A stretch of 64,000 nt of DNA from contig NC_091172.1 of NCBI RefSeq assembly GCF_040958095.1, positions 7,853,314 to 7,917,313 on the forward strand. Reading direction: 5' to 3'. How positions within the stretch are numbered: position 1 is the stretch's first letter; the number at the start of each line of letters is the position of its first letter. Below are positions 62,159 to 64,000 of the stretch, piece by piece. The notes beneath the pieces were generated by a model. The model did not search any database. It saw only the letters and a program-made list of their open reading frames with translations, and was not told the DNA's origin. This stretch comes from Procambarus clarkii. Lineage: Eukaryota > Arthropoda > Malacostraca > Decapoda > Cambaridae. The position numbers and the translations under genes are program-made.

Positions 62159-62789
62159 TGTATGTATGAGAATGTGTACATGTATATATAACATTAATAA
62201 TTTTGTAACTAGCGTCAAAATTGTTATTTGCTTAGCTAAACGAACTAGAGGATTCAGTTCCTGAACCGATTATGTGCCTCTGTAATCCTTTACACCACCG
62301 CCCACGGGATGGGTATGGGGTGCATAATAATGAAATTGAATAATATGGAACACGTACACCTATGCGAAACGTCCAAAGCTGGTGTCCGAAGTGGTAAAAG
62401 TATTAGTGTGCGATGTTGTCAGTGTACAGAGTGTCTTGTATCCATTCTTAAGGGCCCCCTGGGGGCTGGTATTGTGTAGCTGGCAGCCACCCTCCCACTT
62501 GCCACTCAGCACCGCTCCTGTGCCAGGTAAGTCCACTACGGGCTCACCATAGCCCGTGCTACTTGGAACTTGCTCAGAGTAGCTGAATCTATAACAACAA
62601 CAACTCCCACTTGCTCCACTGGGCCGGTATCTTCCTCGGGAGAAGCAACAGTTAACTATAATTTGCTATTTTTGCGCTGTCACGAACACACAACAGTTAT
62701 GTATAGCATCTAATACCGAGACGTTGTACTGTTAACATACCCAAATCGTGAAAGATTGGTAGTACTGCCCGCGCCAGGAGTCCAGCCAT
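22046..62789 (-). CDS. DAP3: Mitochondrial small ribosomal subunit protein mS29 (DAP3), nine coding exons
   Basis: The protein is a GTP-binding component of the mitochondrial small ribosomal subunit; vertebrate DAP3 is also linked to apoptosis. Coding exons on the minus strand are 62741-62789, 46754-46878, 42925-43138, 39619-39711, 38906-39042, 38223-38383, 34992-35133, 26195-26287 and 22046-22246. All introns are GT-AG and every phase matches, giving 404 residues; the human protein is about 398. Recognisable blocks are [15 protein letters not shown] (about residues 96-110), Walker A GNDGVGKS (131-138), [18 protein letters not shown], and [13 protein letters not shown] near the C-terminus. 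The N-terminus is basic and hydrophobic with no acidic residue until D15, as expected for a mitochondrial presequence. The introns are full of transposons; intron 1 alone is 15.9 kb. Identity comes from remembered family motifs; the exon model is from splice signals and reading frame. Confidence 0.93.
22324..23193. mobile_element. piggyBac-type non-autonomous element (MITE)
   Basis: The 870-bp unit starts CACTTTGGCG after TTAA (22320-22323). It ends CGCCCGGGCG-type sequence, GCGAAAGTG, before CTAA (23194-23197), a one-base variant of TTAA. The ends are inverted repeats reading CACTTTSGCS. Near the right end, two copies of the palindrome GGATGACGCAATGCTGCGTC lie at 23112-23135 and 23157-23180. 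No long frame is present. It begins only 77 bp upstream of the acceptor of the last mS29 exon. Confidence 0.72.
23200..25745 (-). mobile_element. Decayed DIRS-like element with recombinase remnant
   Basis: 23200-23640 is a diverged terminal unit ending CACTACATTAAATAG. From 23640 to 25745, inverted ends (TTTCTGGGAGGCCTCC and GGGGCCCTCCCAGAAA) enclose a region whose minus strand includes [20 protein letters not shown] and [17 protein letters not shown] (24330-24450). These match the tyrosine-recombinase part at 28.2-28.5 kb. It lies in intron 8 of mS29. Confidence 0.6.
26195..26287 (-). CDS. DAP3: mS29 exon 8
   Basis: It encodes 31 residues, [18 protein letters not shown] to [10 protein letters not shown]. 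The block matches the [21 protein letters not shown] segment of the family. The acceptor is TCTCAACAG and the donor GTTAGT; it begins and ends in phase 0. Confidence 0.93.
26414..27628. repeat. DIRS-type terminal unit split by a Tigger element
   Basis: It starts CAGCATTGAATGTGATGAAA and ends TTTCATTACATTCAACGCTG. Removing the 668-bp Tigger and one TA leaves about 545 bp, close to the intact unit at 7727-8248. Confidence 0.82.
26493..27160 (+). mobile_element. Internally deleted Tigger element inside a DIRS repeat
   Basis: The 668-bp element begins CAGAGGAACCTCAGGTAACG, ends in the near-complement, and is flanked by TA on both sides. From 26760 it retains the transposase N-terminus [20 protein letters not shown] with helix-turn-helix residues [19 protein letters not shown], then jumps to the terminal region after about 70 codons. 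The catalytic domain is absent. It splits the DIRS-type terminal unit 26414-27628. Confidence 0.87.
27629..29970 (-). mobile_element. Decayed DIRS-like element with tyrosine recombinase remnant
   Basis: The ends are inverted (ATTTTCTATGGAGAGCCCCT and AGGGGCTCTCCATAGAAA). The neighbouring 27190-27540 is also complementary to 29540-29890 (for example TGACGTCATGCTT). The interior carries recombinase fragments and no RT, so the element has an internal deletion. It lies in intron 7 of mS29. Confidence 0.7.
27900..28860 (-). pseudogene. DIRS-like tyrosine recombinase remnant
   Basis: In order on the minus strand: [20 protein letters not shown] then [15 protein letters not shown] (28640-28760, N-terminal core-binding domain), [20 protein letters not shown] and [17 protein letters not shown] (28400-28510), [16 protein letters not shown] (28340-28390). 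The pattern LAxPLRLxFGVD...PFxxL is characteristic of DIRS recombinases as I know them. Frames break repeatedly and the catalytic tyrosine could not be placed. Confidence 0.65.
30043..32430 (-). pseudogene. Degenerate LINE (third type), split by a SINE
   Basis: Broken frames on the minus strand run from [19 protein letters not shown] (about 32060) through [14 protein letters not shown] (about 31530), [29 protein letters not shown] (a degenerate FxDD loop) and [16 protein letters not shown], to [20 protein letters not shown] and a stop near 30040. Stops and frameshifts are frequent. The SINE 31239-31481 lies inside. The LINE itself sits within a DIRS-type repeat. Confidence 0.78.
31239..31481 (-). 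mobile_element. tRNA-derived SINE inserted in a LINE
   Basis: Minus-strand order: a tRNA-like head GGGAGCCGGTCGGCCGAGCG with box B GGTTCGATCCC, a body with CACCCTATGCCCCTGTTACC and GTCAGCTGTCACGGGCTGCT, and a tail AAATCATCTCAAGATAACCT. It splits the LINE RT between its first aspartate motif (YMDFTK) and [12 protein letters not shown] motif. Confidence 0.87.
33036..33543. repeat. DIRS-type terminal unit, complete copy
   Basis: It starts CCAGCATTAAATGGAATGAA and ends GCATTACATTCAATGCTGG, 508 bp, with GGCCTACCTGGGACTAGAGC and CCAGAACTTGGTCCCCTTAT inside, as at 7727-8248. Confidence 0.82.
33544..34905 (-). mobile_element. Decayed DIRS-like element (RNase H to recombinase N-terminus)
   Basis: Ends: ATTTCTGGAGAGAGCTCC left and GGAGCCCTCCCAGAAAT right. 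The minus strand has [20 protein letters not shown] and [18 protein letters not shown] (34140-34380, RNase H end and following region), then [16 protein letters not shown] (33950-34000, recombinase start). The RT palm is missing. It lies in intron 7 of mS29. Confidence 0.66.
34992..35133 (-). CDS. DAP3: mS29 exon 7
   Basis: It encodes [20 protein letters not shown] through [19 protein letters not shown] corresponds to LLVAVDGIN of the human protein, the hydrophobic strand ending in aspartate expected of the Walker B region. The acceptor is TCTTCCAG and the donor GTTAGT. Confidence 0.95.
36495..36845 (+). repeat. tRNA-derived SINE-like repeat
   Basis: Box B-like GGTTCGATTC is at 36528-36537. 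CACCTAGCAGTAAA-type text (TTTACCTAGCAGTAAACAGA) follows, as in other SINEs here. The 3' part (AAGCCCGGCCAGAGGTCCAG) is not shared with them. It lies in intron 6 of mS29. Confidence 0.55.
37890..38115 (+). repeat. SINE-like repeat
   Basis: TTCACCTAACAGTAAGTAGG, GTTAGTCAGCTTGTTGTGGA and CTTCCTGTCCCCCGGACACA mark the family; related text recurs at 56310-56480 and, reversed, at 63260-63535. Confidence 0.6.
38223..38383 (-). CDS. DAP3: mS29 exon 6
   Basis: It encodes [18 protein letters not shown], then [18 protein letters not shown] and ELKQYATAK. These match the EKYVWNKREST and GEVVEQGITRVRNATD region of human DAP3. The acceptor is CATTGCAG and the donor GTAATA. It ends in phase 2 and completes an arginine codon with exon 7. 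Confidence 0.95.
38906..39042 (-). CDS. DAP3: mS29 exon 5
   Basis: It encodes [18 protein letters not shown] through LLKTLQ, including [16 protein letters not shown], which aligns with human RFDQPLEASTWLKNFK. The acceptor is TTTCAG and the donor GTAAAG. It starts in phase 1 and ends in phase 0. Confidence 0.95.
39150..39265. repeat. Half of the snapback repeat (diverged)
   Basis: TTGTCCAGGATGGACCAAAA, GTGTGGTTTGGTCATCATAT and CAGCCATGTTATTGTGTCTC match the right arm. It lies in intron 4 of mS29. Confidence 0.75.
39619..39711 (-). CDS. DAP3: mS29 exon 4 (Walker A / P-loop)
   Basis: It encodes [19 protein letters not shown] and ends at [15 protein letters not shown] is a complete GxxGxGK[ST] nucleotide-binding loop in the position of GEKGTGKT in the human protein. 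The acceptor is CAACAG and the donor GTAAAT. The exon is too short and split to appear as a long open frame. Confidence 0.95.
39822..39935. repeat. DIRS-type terminal unit fragment
   Basis: CCCAGCGTTTAAAGTAATGA, ATGCCAATTTCTGG and GATCACATCAGCTCTG match the left end of the unit. The rest is absent. It lies in intron 3 of mS29. Confidence 0.65.
40081..40885 (-). pseudogene. Penelope-like retroelement fragment (interrupted)
   Basis: The minus strand outside the snapback insertion gives [34 protein letters not shown] and [17 protein letters not shown], then [14 protein letters not shown]. The KxxLPYSLxxxLKRI...RGYP arrangement resembles the C-terminal part of Penelope-like RT proteins, from family memory. 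Stops and shifts are present further downstream. The similarity is modest, so other RT elements are possible. Confidence 0.5.
40526..40717. mobile_element. Snapback repeat with 13-bp target duplication
   Basis: The 192-bp insertion is flanked by AATGTCCTAATGT at 40513-40525 and 40718-40730. Arms about 65 bp long meet at CGACTGTGTGACACAATCG. The left arm is shorter than the right, which extends through CAGCCATGTTATTGTGACTC, so the copy appears truncated at one end. Confidence 0.88.
40886..42000. other. mS29 intron 3, part
   Basis: A pyrimidine-rich stretch (40910-41070) and unremarkable AT-rich sequence lead up to the palindrome at 42007. No gene is seen. Confidence 0.6.
42007..42144. repeat. 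Long palindrome next to a minisatellite
   Basis: Arms 42007-42069 and 42085-42144 are about 60 bases each and nearly complementary (TATTGAGTGAAGGG with CCCTTTACTCAATA; GAGTAGAGAGAGAGT with its complement; ATTACAATGGTAGCTTT with AAAGCTACCACTGTAAT). The loop is 15 bases. It is in intron 3 of mS29. Confidence 0.92.
42145..42840. repeat. GGCT/TGCC minisatellite
   Basis: The first half is built from GGCTGGCTGACTGGCTGCGA-GCCT units with four-base sub-repeats. The second half is looser and includes a (TGCC)n run at about 42640-42680. Stop codons are rare because of composition, which creates long frames on both strands (98 and 246 codons). It is not considered coding. Confidence 0.93.
42925..43138 (-). 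CDS. DAP3: mS29 exon 3
   Basis: It encodes 71 residues beginning [17 protein letters not shown] and containing [15 protein letters not shown], close to the KTFSEACLMVRKPAL block remembered from vertebrate DAP3. The acceptor is TATTTCAG and the donor GTATCC. It ends one base into the tyrosine codon that precedes Walker A. Confidence 0.95.
43905..44700 (-). pseudogene. Fragment of the same LINE type, with a short insertion
   Basis: [36 protein letters not shown] and [16 protein letters not shown] match the 30 kb LINE. Between 44217 and 44320 lies unrelated text (GGAGCTGCCTCGTATGGGCC, partly duplicated), which looks like another LINE 3' end. It is in intron 2 of mS29. Confidence 0.7.
44698..44765. 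repeat. Short tandem repeat (GTGTTGGAGTTR)
   Basis: Five or six imperfect 12-bp units lie at the end of the LINE fragment. Confidence 0.8.
45230..46050 (+). mobile_element. Degenerate Tigger deletion derivative
   Basis: It starts CAGTGGAACCTCGGTTTTCA after TA, and ends in GGTACCACCA before TA. The transposase start survives as ATGGGTTCCAAAAAAAGTGG at 45498, followed by a frame break. The C-terminal gene end survives near 45750 (GGAAGGGGGACTCCC), matching the end of the intact copy at 57.7 kb. The middle is missing. It lies in intron 2 of mS29. Confidence 0.82.
46052..46750. other. mS29 intron 2, end
   Basis: No gene or clear repeat is seen between the Tigger derivative and exon 2. Confidence 0.6.
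46754..46878 (-). CDS. DAP3: mS29 exon 2
   Basis: It encodes the rest of the targeting region and linker, including [14 protein letters not shown], which is arginine/lysine rich and plausible as a matrix-processing region. The acceptor is TTTTCCTCACAG and the donor GTGAGT. It starts in phase 1 and ends in phase 0, matching exons 1 and 3. Confidence 0.88.
46880..48460. other. mS29 intron 1, unrecognised part
   Basis: Besides a poly(A) tract there is a GC-richer patch at 47700-47970 containing CACCAATCAGAAGC (a CCAAT-like box). It could be regulatory, but no exon or start is visible near it. Confidence 0.4.
47463..47484. repeat. Poly(A) tract
   Basis: About twenty adenines follow CACATTTA. 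It may be the end of a retroposed sequence, but nothing recognisable precedes it. Confidence 0.7.
48462..49140 (-). pseudogene. LINE 3' end (another type)
   Basis: Minus strand: [32 protein letters not shown], a stop where tryptophan is usual, then [19 protein letters not shown] and YYLINSL. This is the usual end of a LINE RT protein. The 3' UTR continues to 48462, ending in TGAATAAATATTTGTATTTG. The same UTR end is found alone at 19366-19512. Confidence 0.65.
49140..49250 (-). repeat. SINE-like repeat fragment
   Basis: The minus strand reads GAGTTCAATCCCCGACCGTC, box B-like, then GGTTGGGCACCATCCTTCCC and CCATCCCAAATCCTTAACC. No head is visible. Confidence 0.5.
49683..50352 (+). pseudogene. 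CR1-like family 1 LINE fragment (ORF2 C-terminus and 3' UTR)
   Basis: Sequence coding for the RT C-terminal region ([19 protein letters not shown] is the shifted frame of the family block) and then [20 protein letters not shown] is interrupted by about 150 unrelated bases near 49820-49970 and by frame breaks. The 3' UTR ends CACAACTAGGTAAGTAC and passes into an AC/ACGC tract. Confidence 0.75.
50353..50534. repeat. AC/ACGC microsatellite and GACTACAGA tandem repeat
   Basis: An (AC)n run changes to (ACGC)n and back to (AC)n. It is followed by about eight copies of an AGACTACAG-like unit, some with TACATAG. It lies between two CR1-like LINEs. Confidence 0.95.
50535..53200 (+). mobile_element. 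CR1-like LINE, family 1, 5'-truncated, long open ORF2
   Basis: A single open frame (50550-53099, 849 codons) encodes the C-terminal half of an apurinic endonuclease followed by a reverse transcriptase. Endonuclease motifs are [11 protein letters not shown] and [12 protein letters not shown] motifs are [53 protein letters not shown] and MFADDAK. The endonuclease N-terminus is missing, so insertion truncated the 5' end. The 3' end reads AATTAGGTAAGTAC twice and then runs into (AC)n. It is antisense to mS29 in intron 1. The absence of stops suggests it is young. Confidence 0.9.
50550..53099 (+). CDS. Endonuclease/reverse transcriptase (CR1-like LINE ORF2), N-terminally truncated
   Basis: The protein copies its own RNA at a nicked target. 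Residues about 1-130 are the endonuclease C-terminus (GDFN and SDH motifs). Residues about 210-270 are an arginine-rich linker. Residues about 330-640 are the RT fingers and palm, with FADDAK as the catalytic loop. The C-terminal domain ends FKCRYDRAQ, with [20 protein letters not shown] typical of CR1-clade proteins. The first ATG is only where the open frame meets the truncation, not a real start. Confidence 0.85.
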   Translation: MGGPRIVVAVIYNPPPNDRRPSQEYENNNKAVNTIIERAASAACRNRSHLLIMGDFNHGKIDWENKEPHGGEDTWRAKLLEVVTSNFLTQHVGEPTRMRGNDEPARLDLVFTLNDSDIREIGFEDPVGMSDHSVLVFEYLIEEGLLNSRRDTETKRLAYRKGNYEGIRKFLTDIAWETELRGKTAQDMMDYITQKCKDAANKFVPVQKENREMKMRNPWFNQRCRLAKQQSKRAWRNYRNNRTLESRERYQNARNEYVRMRREAERQYENDIASKAKTQPKLLHSHIRRKTTVKEQVMRLRIGAEGFTTNDKEVCEELNKKFQEVFTLEQGEIPEVSEGIANQEPLEEFEITSGEVRKCLLELDVTKAIGPDGISPWVLKEGARELSLPLSIVYNKSLATGELPDTWKAANVVPIYKKGDRQEALNYRPVSLTCIPCKLMEKIVRKKLVEHLERRNFVTQHQHGFRDGRSCLTGLLEFYDQATKIRQEREGWADCIFLDCQKAFDTVPHKRLVRKLEMQAGVRGKVLRWIEEYLSNRRQRVCVRGEVSDWRDVTSGVPQGSVLGPILFLVYVNDLPEGIDSFLSMFADDAKIMRRIETEDDSRRLQDDLDRLSEWSNKWLLKFNPSKCKVMKLGSGNRRTGTGYRIGDEVLNETDREKDLGVDITPNLSPEAHIKRITSAAYARLANIRTAFRNLCKESFRILYTTYVRPILEYAAPAWSPYLVKHKTKLEKVQRYATRLVPELRGMSYEERLREMHLTTLEDRRVRGDMITTYKILRGIDRVNKDELFNTGGTRTRGHRWKLSTQMSHRDVRKNFFSVRVVSKWNALGSDVVEADSIHSFKCRYDRAQ
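53196..53264. repeat. (AC)n microsatellite at a LINE 3' end
   Basis: About 33 AC units follow directly on the GGTAAGTAC tail of the LINE. Confidence 0.97.
53280..55796 (+). mobile_element. CR1-like LINE, family 2, 5'-truncated, long open ORF2
   Basis: This is a second, clearly different LINE starting right after an (AC)n tract. The 3' end reads ACTTAGGTAATT twice, then (AC)n. It shares overall plan with family 1, but its protein is well diverged and its 3' UTR (CACGAGCGTAGCTCTCATCC) is unrelated. A stand-alone fragment of the same 3' end lies at 21645-21690. Confidence 0.88.
53295..55751 (+). CDS. Endonuclease/reverse transcriptase (CR1-like LINE family 2 ORF2), N-terminally truncated
   Basis: This is an 818-codon open frame. 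Endonuclease remnants are [15 protein letters not shown] and [12 protein letters not shown] motifs are [57 protein letters not shown] and MFADDAKI. The C-terminus includes [17 protein letters not shown] and ends GTPRA. No internal stop is present. The mapped ATG is arbitrary because the true N-terminus was lost at insertion. Confidence 0.85.
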   Translation: MVMRDIIVQADKDKSRLLILGDFNFRAIDWEAYEARTEDFWTCRFVNLILETFLYQHIKQATRMREGDIPSVLDLVFTRKEEEIFDIQYLPPLGKSDHVLLDIKYALRYHLEENGDIETVDKLDLKRGNYGELRNFFNECNWTELLLGREVNEMYAKFLKLYEEGTQTFIPKQRCRTRKQDWFDRNCERARDQKTQKWNQYRKRPNPQTYQRYKDARNNYTAVRREAERNFEKGIADKCKTEPGLFYKFINNKLQVKDNIQRLKMGNRFTENEKEMCETLNEKFQSVFVQNEIFREPDTIRIPENNIEWIEVSRDEVENMLKELGRNKAAGPDGVSPWVLRECASELSIPLHLIFQASLCTAIVADVWKQANIVPIYKSGSREDPLNYRPVSLTSVIVKVLEKLIKTKWVEHLERNDIISDRQYGFRSGRSCVSNLLSFYDRATEILQERDGWVDCIYLDLKKAFDRVPHKRLFWKLENIGGVTGKLLSWLKNFLTDRKMRAGIRGIVSEWRNVTSGVPQGSVLAPVMFIVYINDLPVGIQNYMNMFADDAKIIGRIRNLDDCHALQEDLDKISIWSTTWQMEFNVNKCHVMECGIGEHRPHTTYILCEKSLKNSDKERDLGVVLDRKLSPEDHIKNIVQGAYAMLSNFRIAFKYMDGDILKKLFMTFVRPKLEYAAVVWCPYLKKHINKLEKVQRHATKWLPELKGKSYEERLQALNMPKLEDRRKSGDMITTYKIVTGIDKIDREDFLRPGTSRTRGHRFKLAKHRCRRNIRKFTFANRVVDGWNKLSEKVVEAKTVSSFKALYDKECWEDGTPRA
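55796..55820. repeat. (AC)n microsatellite between two LINEs
   Basis: About twelve AC units follow the GGTAATT tail of the family 2 LINE, and the next LINE fragment begins at their end. Confidence 0.95.
55821..56308 (+). pseudogene. CR1-like family 1 LINE fragment (3' end)
   Basis: It starts abruptly after (AC)n with [20 protein letters not shown], continues through [20 protein letters not shown], then shifts frame near 55963. The 3' UTR is nearly identical to that of the copy at 53.1 kb and ends CAATTAGGTGAGTACA. Confidence 0.82.
56308..56480 (+). repeat. SINE-like repeat fragment
   Basis: ATTCACCTAGCAGTAAATTG and GGCTGCATCCTGGGGATG are the shared SINE body. It follows the LINE fragment ending at 56308. 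Confidence 0.55.
57440..59824 (-). mobile_element. Apparently complete Tigger/pogo DNA transposon
   Basis: The ends are inverted repeats beginning CAGGCATACCTCAGTATACG on the left and, on the other strand at the right, CAGTGGTACCTCGGAATGCG. Both sides are flanked by the dinucleotide TA, the usual pogo/Tigger duplication (57438-57439 and 59825-59826). Removing the element and one TA rejoins an interrupted LINE copy. The single gene inside is open from start to stop. The element lies in intron 1 of mS29, in the same orientation as the gene. Confidence 0.93.
57717..59522 (-). CDS. Tigger-type (TIGD/CENP-B related) transposase, intact frame
   Basis: The protein is 601 residues from [20 protein letters not shown]. 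Residues about 15-60 hold the CENP-B-like helix-turn-helix ([20 protein letters not shown]). A second DNA-binding domain follows around [11 protein letters not shown]. The catalytic domain shows [22 protein letters not shown] and PLIQPMDQ, giving the three aspartates expected of the pogo DDD triad. The C-terminus is acidic and then basic. The open frame actually extends upstream to 59996 into LINE sequence, but the start at 59522 is chosen because it sits inside the transposon and matches the family N-terminus. The gene cuts and pastes the element at TA sites. Confidence 0.92.
   Translation of the reverse strand: MGPKKASGKDKGQKAHVRMTIEEKQEIIRKHENGTRVVELCRQYNKATSTICTILKKKNEIMGAKVAKGVRTLTAQRPQILEEVEKLLLIWIHDKELRGDSVSEAIICEKARVLHEDLLKNTPATSDAETKEFKASRGWFEKFRKRSGIHSVTRHGDAASSDKPAAGRFIDEFKEFVEAEGYLPQQVFNCDETGLFWKRMPKRTYITKEEKSLPGHKPMKDRFTLVLCGNASGDLKIKPLLVYHSENPRVFKQYKVQKTHLCVMWKSNKKAWVTRLLFSEWVNEVLCPAIEKYLQEKQLPLKAVLLLDNAPAHPPGLEDDLLPRYNKFLTVKFLPPNTTPLIQPMDQKIIANFKKLYERALFRKCFEVTEATNLTLKEFWREHFNICSALKLVDKAWQEVTQRTLISGWRKLWPECVRELDFEGFEPISDAPIVEEIVSLGQQMGLELDGDDVEELVEEHNEELTTEELLALQQEQQANAAANDSAVEEEVAAAPANVPSAVIKVCQMWEEIQTTVEQTHPEKAVVGRCLNLFNDNVMPYYRESLRRREKQASMDRFVVRKSSSEPQPGPSGTQVKRPRESTPERSSLPDVIMEGDSPSKQ
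60131..60480 (-). pseudogene. LINE ORF2 C-terminus with the multi-hairpin 3' tail
   Basis: Read on the minus strand, broken frames give [17 protein letters not shown] and, after a shift, [20 protein letters not shown] to a stop at about 60256. That is a C-terminal Cys/His segment of an I/Jockey-type ORF2. A short A-rich 3' UTR follows, then hairpins 5 and 6 of the tail found on the SINEs in the first 3 kb (ACGGGC..GCCCGT and GCCACC..GGTGG), then TTTAATC and ATCA repeats. This is the only place where the SINE tail is joined to ORF2 coding sequence. Confidence 0.65.
60480..61085 (+). pseudogene. LINE ORF2 C-terminus and 3' UTR, copy 1
   Basis: The frame 60494-60685 encodes [20 protein letters not shown], a Cys-Cys-His-His-Cys motif typical of the end of I/Jockey/R1-type ORF2 proteins, followed by YPKFAYCK and a stop. 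About 400 bases of 3' UTR end in CACCACCGCCCACGGGATGG and an AATAAA signal near 61070. A second copy of the UTR lies at 61955-62340. Confidence 0.7.
61160..61318. repeat. Imperfect palindrome, about 70-base arms
   Basis: AAACAGGAAATTACT pairs with AGTAATTTCCTGTTT, and AATCAACAC with GTGTTGATT, around the unpaired ATCAACCAAAGTACATTATT. The outer ACAATGT also has a partner. Confidence 0.85.
61955..62340 (+). repeat. LINE 3' UTR, copy 2 (direct repeat of 60756-61085)
   Basis: It shares GTTGTGAGCCTCTTG, TTAGCTAAACGAACTAGAGG and CACGGGATGGGTATGGGGTG in the same order as copy 1. The coding part is absent, so it is a more strongly 5'-truncated insertion. The central TATG tract has expanded to (TA)n. 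Confidence 0.85.
62080..62154. repeat. (TA)n microsatellite
   Basis: More than 30 uninterrupted TA units lie inside a LINE 3' UTR copy. The sister copy at 60.86-60.93 kb has only a short TATG/TACA stretch in the same place. Confidence 0.97.
62535..62606 (+). repeat. Short copy of the diverged hairpin tail, (AAC)n end
   Basis: ACGGGC..GCCCGT and GCTACT..AGTAGC are intact and are followed by GAATCTATAACAACAACAAC. It is the same subfamily as 4565-4680. It lies about 135 bases downstream of the mS29 exon 1 donor, in intron 1. Confidence 0.8.
62741..62789 (-). CDS. DAP3: mS29 exon 1 (start codon, presequence)
   Basis: This exon encodes [16 protein letters not shown] plus the first base of a glycine codon. 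The start sits in a good context (AAACATGG), and the exon ends in the strong donor GTATGT. Its phase joins exactly to exon 2 sixteen kilobases away. No other start with a donor was noticed between here and exon 2, but that search was by eye. A two-codon upstream frame (ATG AAG TAG) lies at 62813-62821 and would be in the 5' UTR if transcription starts beyond it. Confidence 0.8.
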
Positions 62790-62999
62790 GTTTACTATAG
62801 AGGGATACGAAGCTACTTCATGGTAGCAGTGTGTCCATCCCGAAAAAAATATTTATTGGCAGTTATTAACGTTTTTCAGTGGCCACTAATAATGAATTAA
62901 ATTATTTTAGAACTACCGCTTCAATATACTTTCTGTATTTAAGAGATGAAAGGAAAATAATAAAAGCCCGTATGAGCAAATATTTACCTGAATTTACCT

Positions 63000-63215
63000 G
63001 AGGGACAGGAAGCTGGCGTCTTATCAAAGGTCCTCCATTTGCCCTGATGATCTTTTCCAGTTGTATTTTGAAATCCCACAGAGTTTTGGCATATACAACT
63101 TCGGCGGGTAGGCGGTTCCATTGGTTAATAACCCTGTGGGTGAAAAAGCATCTGTTCTCAGTCCAACATTGTGGCTTTTTCAGCTTGAAACTGTTGCTCC
63201 TAGTTCGTGCTATAT
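63000..63215 (-). pseudogene. LINE RT C-terminal fragment
   Basis: The minus strand reads SNSFKLKKPQCWTENRCFFT, HRVINQWNRLPAEVVYAKTL and DFKIQLEKIIRANGGP in one frame without a stop. This is the conserved end of CR1/L2-type proteins. Related text lies at 56575-56715. It ends about 210 bases upstream of mS29 exon 1. Confidence 0.65.
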
Positions 63216-63261
63216 CTGATCTACATTACATTATTATTATTATTATTATTAATTCATGGTG

Positions 63262-63535
63262 TCGGGGGACAGGCAGCCATAGTGTATATATACAATTTAG
63301 ACGTATATCGAGGTCCACACAAAGTTGAATTACTGACCTCCCCCCGGATGATACCCCCACAAGCTGACTAGTTCCATGGGTACCTACTTGGAATTATTAC
63401 TGATAGGTGGACTAGGGTATTAGGTGATAGGAAATACGCCTAACCATTTCTGTCCCGCCCGGGATTCGAACCCGGAATTCTTGATCATGAGTCATGATTA
63501 CTGAACGAACCGGACTGTACGACCGGGACCCTTTT
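63262..63535 (-). mobile_element. tRNA-derived SINE
   Basis: Minus strand: head GTCCCGGTCGTACAGTCCGG with box B GGTTCGAATCC in an otherwise tRNA-like fold (GAATTCCGGGTTCG). The body continues through CACCTAATACCCTAGTCCAC and ends CTGTCCCCCGACACCATG. It lies upstream of mS29 exon 1. Confidence 0.75.
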
Positions 63536-63574
63536 ATAATAATAATACCCGAAATGATTATTAATAATAATAAT

Positions 63575-63770
63575 TGAAATAAAGCGTTTTGCCCGAATCG
63601 CTTTGCGTAATAGTGGCTTCATTAGTATGTATATAACTGCCCTAGACCCCTACAAGGTCTAGGACACTAGCTGGGAGTACAACGTGAGCGGGTTCGAACC
63701 TCTTCATGGCTCCTGCTGATTTTCTCATCGATACACCACGTTAATGTGATTTAATTATGCATGTGACGAG
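63575..63770. repeat. Two short repeat fragments
   Basis: 63580-63640 is the reverse of the GCGTTTCGGGC family (see 48462-48590). 63660-63770 has box B-like GGGTTCGAACC and the SINE body CACCACGTTAATGTGAT. Confidence 0.5.
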
Positions 63771-64000
63771 AAGCGTTGGAGGTAAACTACTGGACCATTA
63801 ACCAGAGTGCACTGATACCTTGATATCAAATCAGCTGTCAAGATAGATAAAAACAATCGCCACCCCGCCAGACCAATGCTCATTAAACTCAACATATCCC
63901 GTTGTTAAATATGACCGTATTCAAAGACCTGCAAAGCAAAAAACAGACCCCATATGTGAACGAGTGTCTGACCAAACAGCAAAGAATCAGCCTTCAAAGA

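Overview
This window looks like nuclear DNA of an arthropod, most likely a decapod crustacean (crayfish or shrimp-like). That is inferred from three things: one host gene split into small exons across 40 kb, very dense CR1-type LINEs, tRNA-derived SINEs, DIRS-like elements and Tigger/piggyBac DNA transposons, and abundant AC/TA microsatellites. There are no operons, ribosome binding sites or CRISPR arrays.

The one confidently reconstructed host gene is on the minus strand, 62789 down to 22046. It encodes the mitochondrial small-ribosomal-subunit GTP-binding protein mS29 (DAP3/MRPS29). Nine coding exons with GT/AG boundaries and matching phases give a 404-residue protein with a targeting-like N-terminus, a Walker A motif and the conserved C-terminal domain. 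A short terminal exon of an unidentified one-pass membrane protein lies at 6363-6493 (+), and a weaker candidate exon at 14757-14975 (+).

Layout. 1-4.7 kb: an I/Jockey-like LINE fragment with RNase H, a cluster of tRNA-derived SINEs ending in a chain of hairpins, and an ORF1-only (gag-like) element whose 3' tail is a diverged version of the same chain. 5-6.3 kb: LINE fragments and a snapback repeat split by a SINE. 7.7-12.6 kb and 18.4-20.9 kb: decayed DIRS-like elements. 15.6-16.8 kb: a long palindrome and a minisatellite. 22-35 kb: last exons of mS29, a TTAA-flanked piggyBac-type MITE, and several DIRS remnants, some carrying tyrosine-recombinase pieces, with nested Tigger, LINE and SINE insertions. 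35-47 kb: middle exons of mS29 with a Penelope-like remnant, a snapback repeat with a 13-bp target duplication, a GGCT-type minisatellite and a Tigger deletion derivative. 47-62.7 kb: intron 1, with a head-to-tail row of CR1-like LINEs joined at (AC)n tracts (two with long open frames of 849 and 818 codons) and an inverted CR1 copy split by an apparently intact Tigger transposon (601-residue transposase, TA duplication, DDD residues present). 60-64 kb: LINE 3' ends, exon 1 of mS29 and more SINEs.

The most unusual signal is the multi-hairpin 3' tail, shared by tRNA-headed SINEs, an ORF1-only element and a LINE ORF2 remnant. Its stems are kept by paired changes between two subfamilies, which suggests a structured RNA recognised by the LINE machinery.
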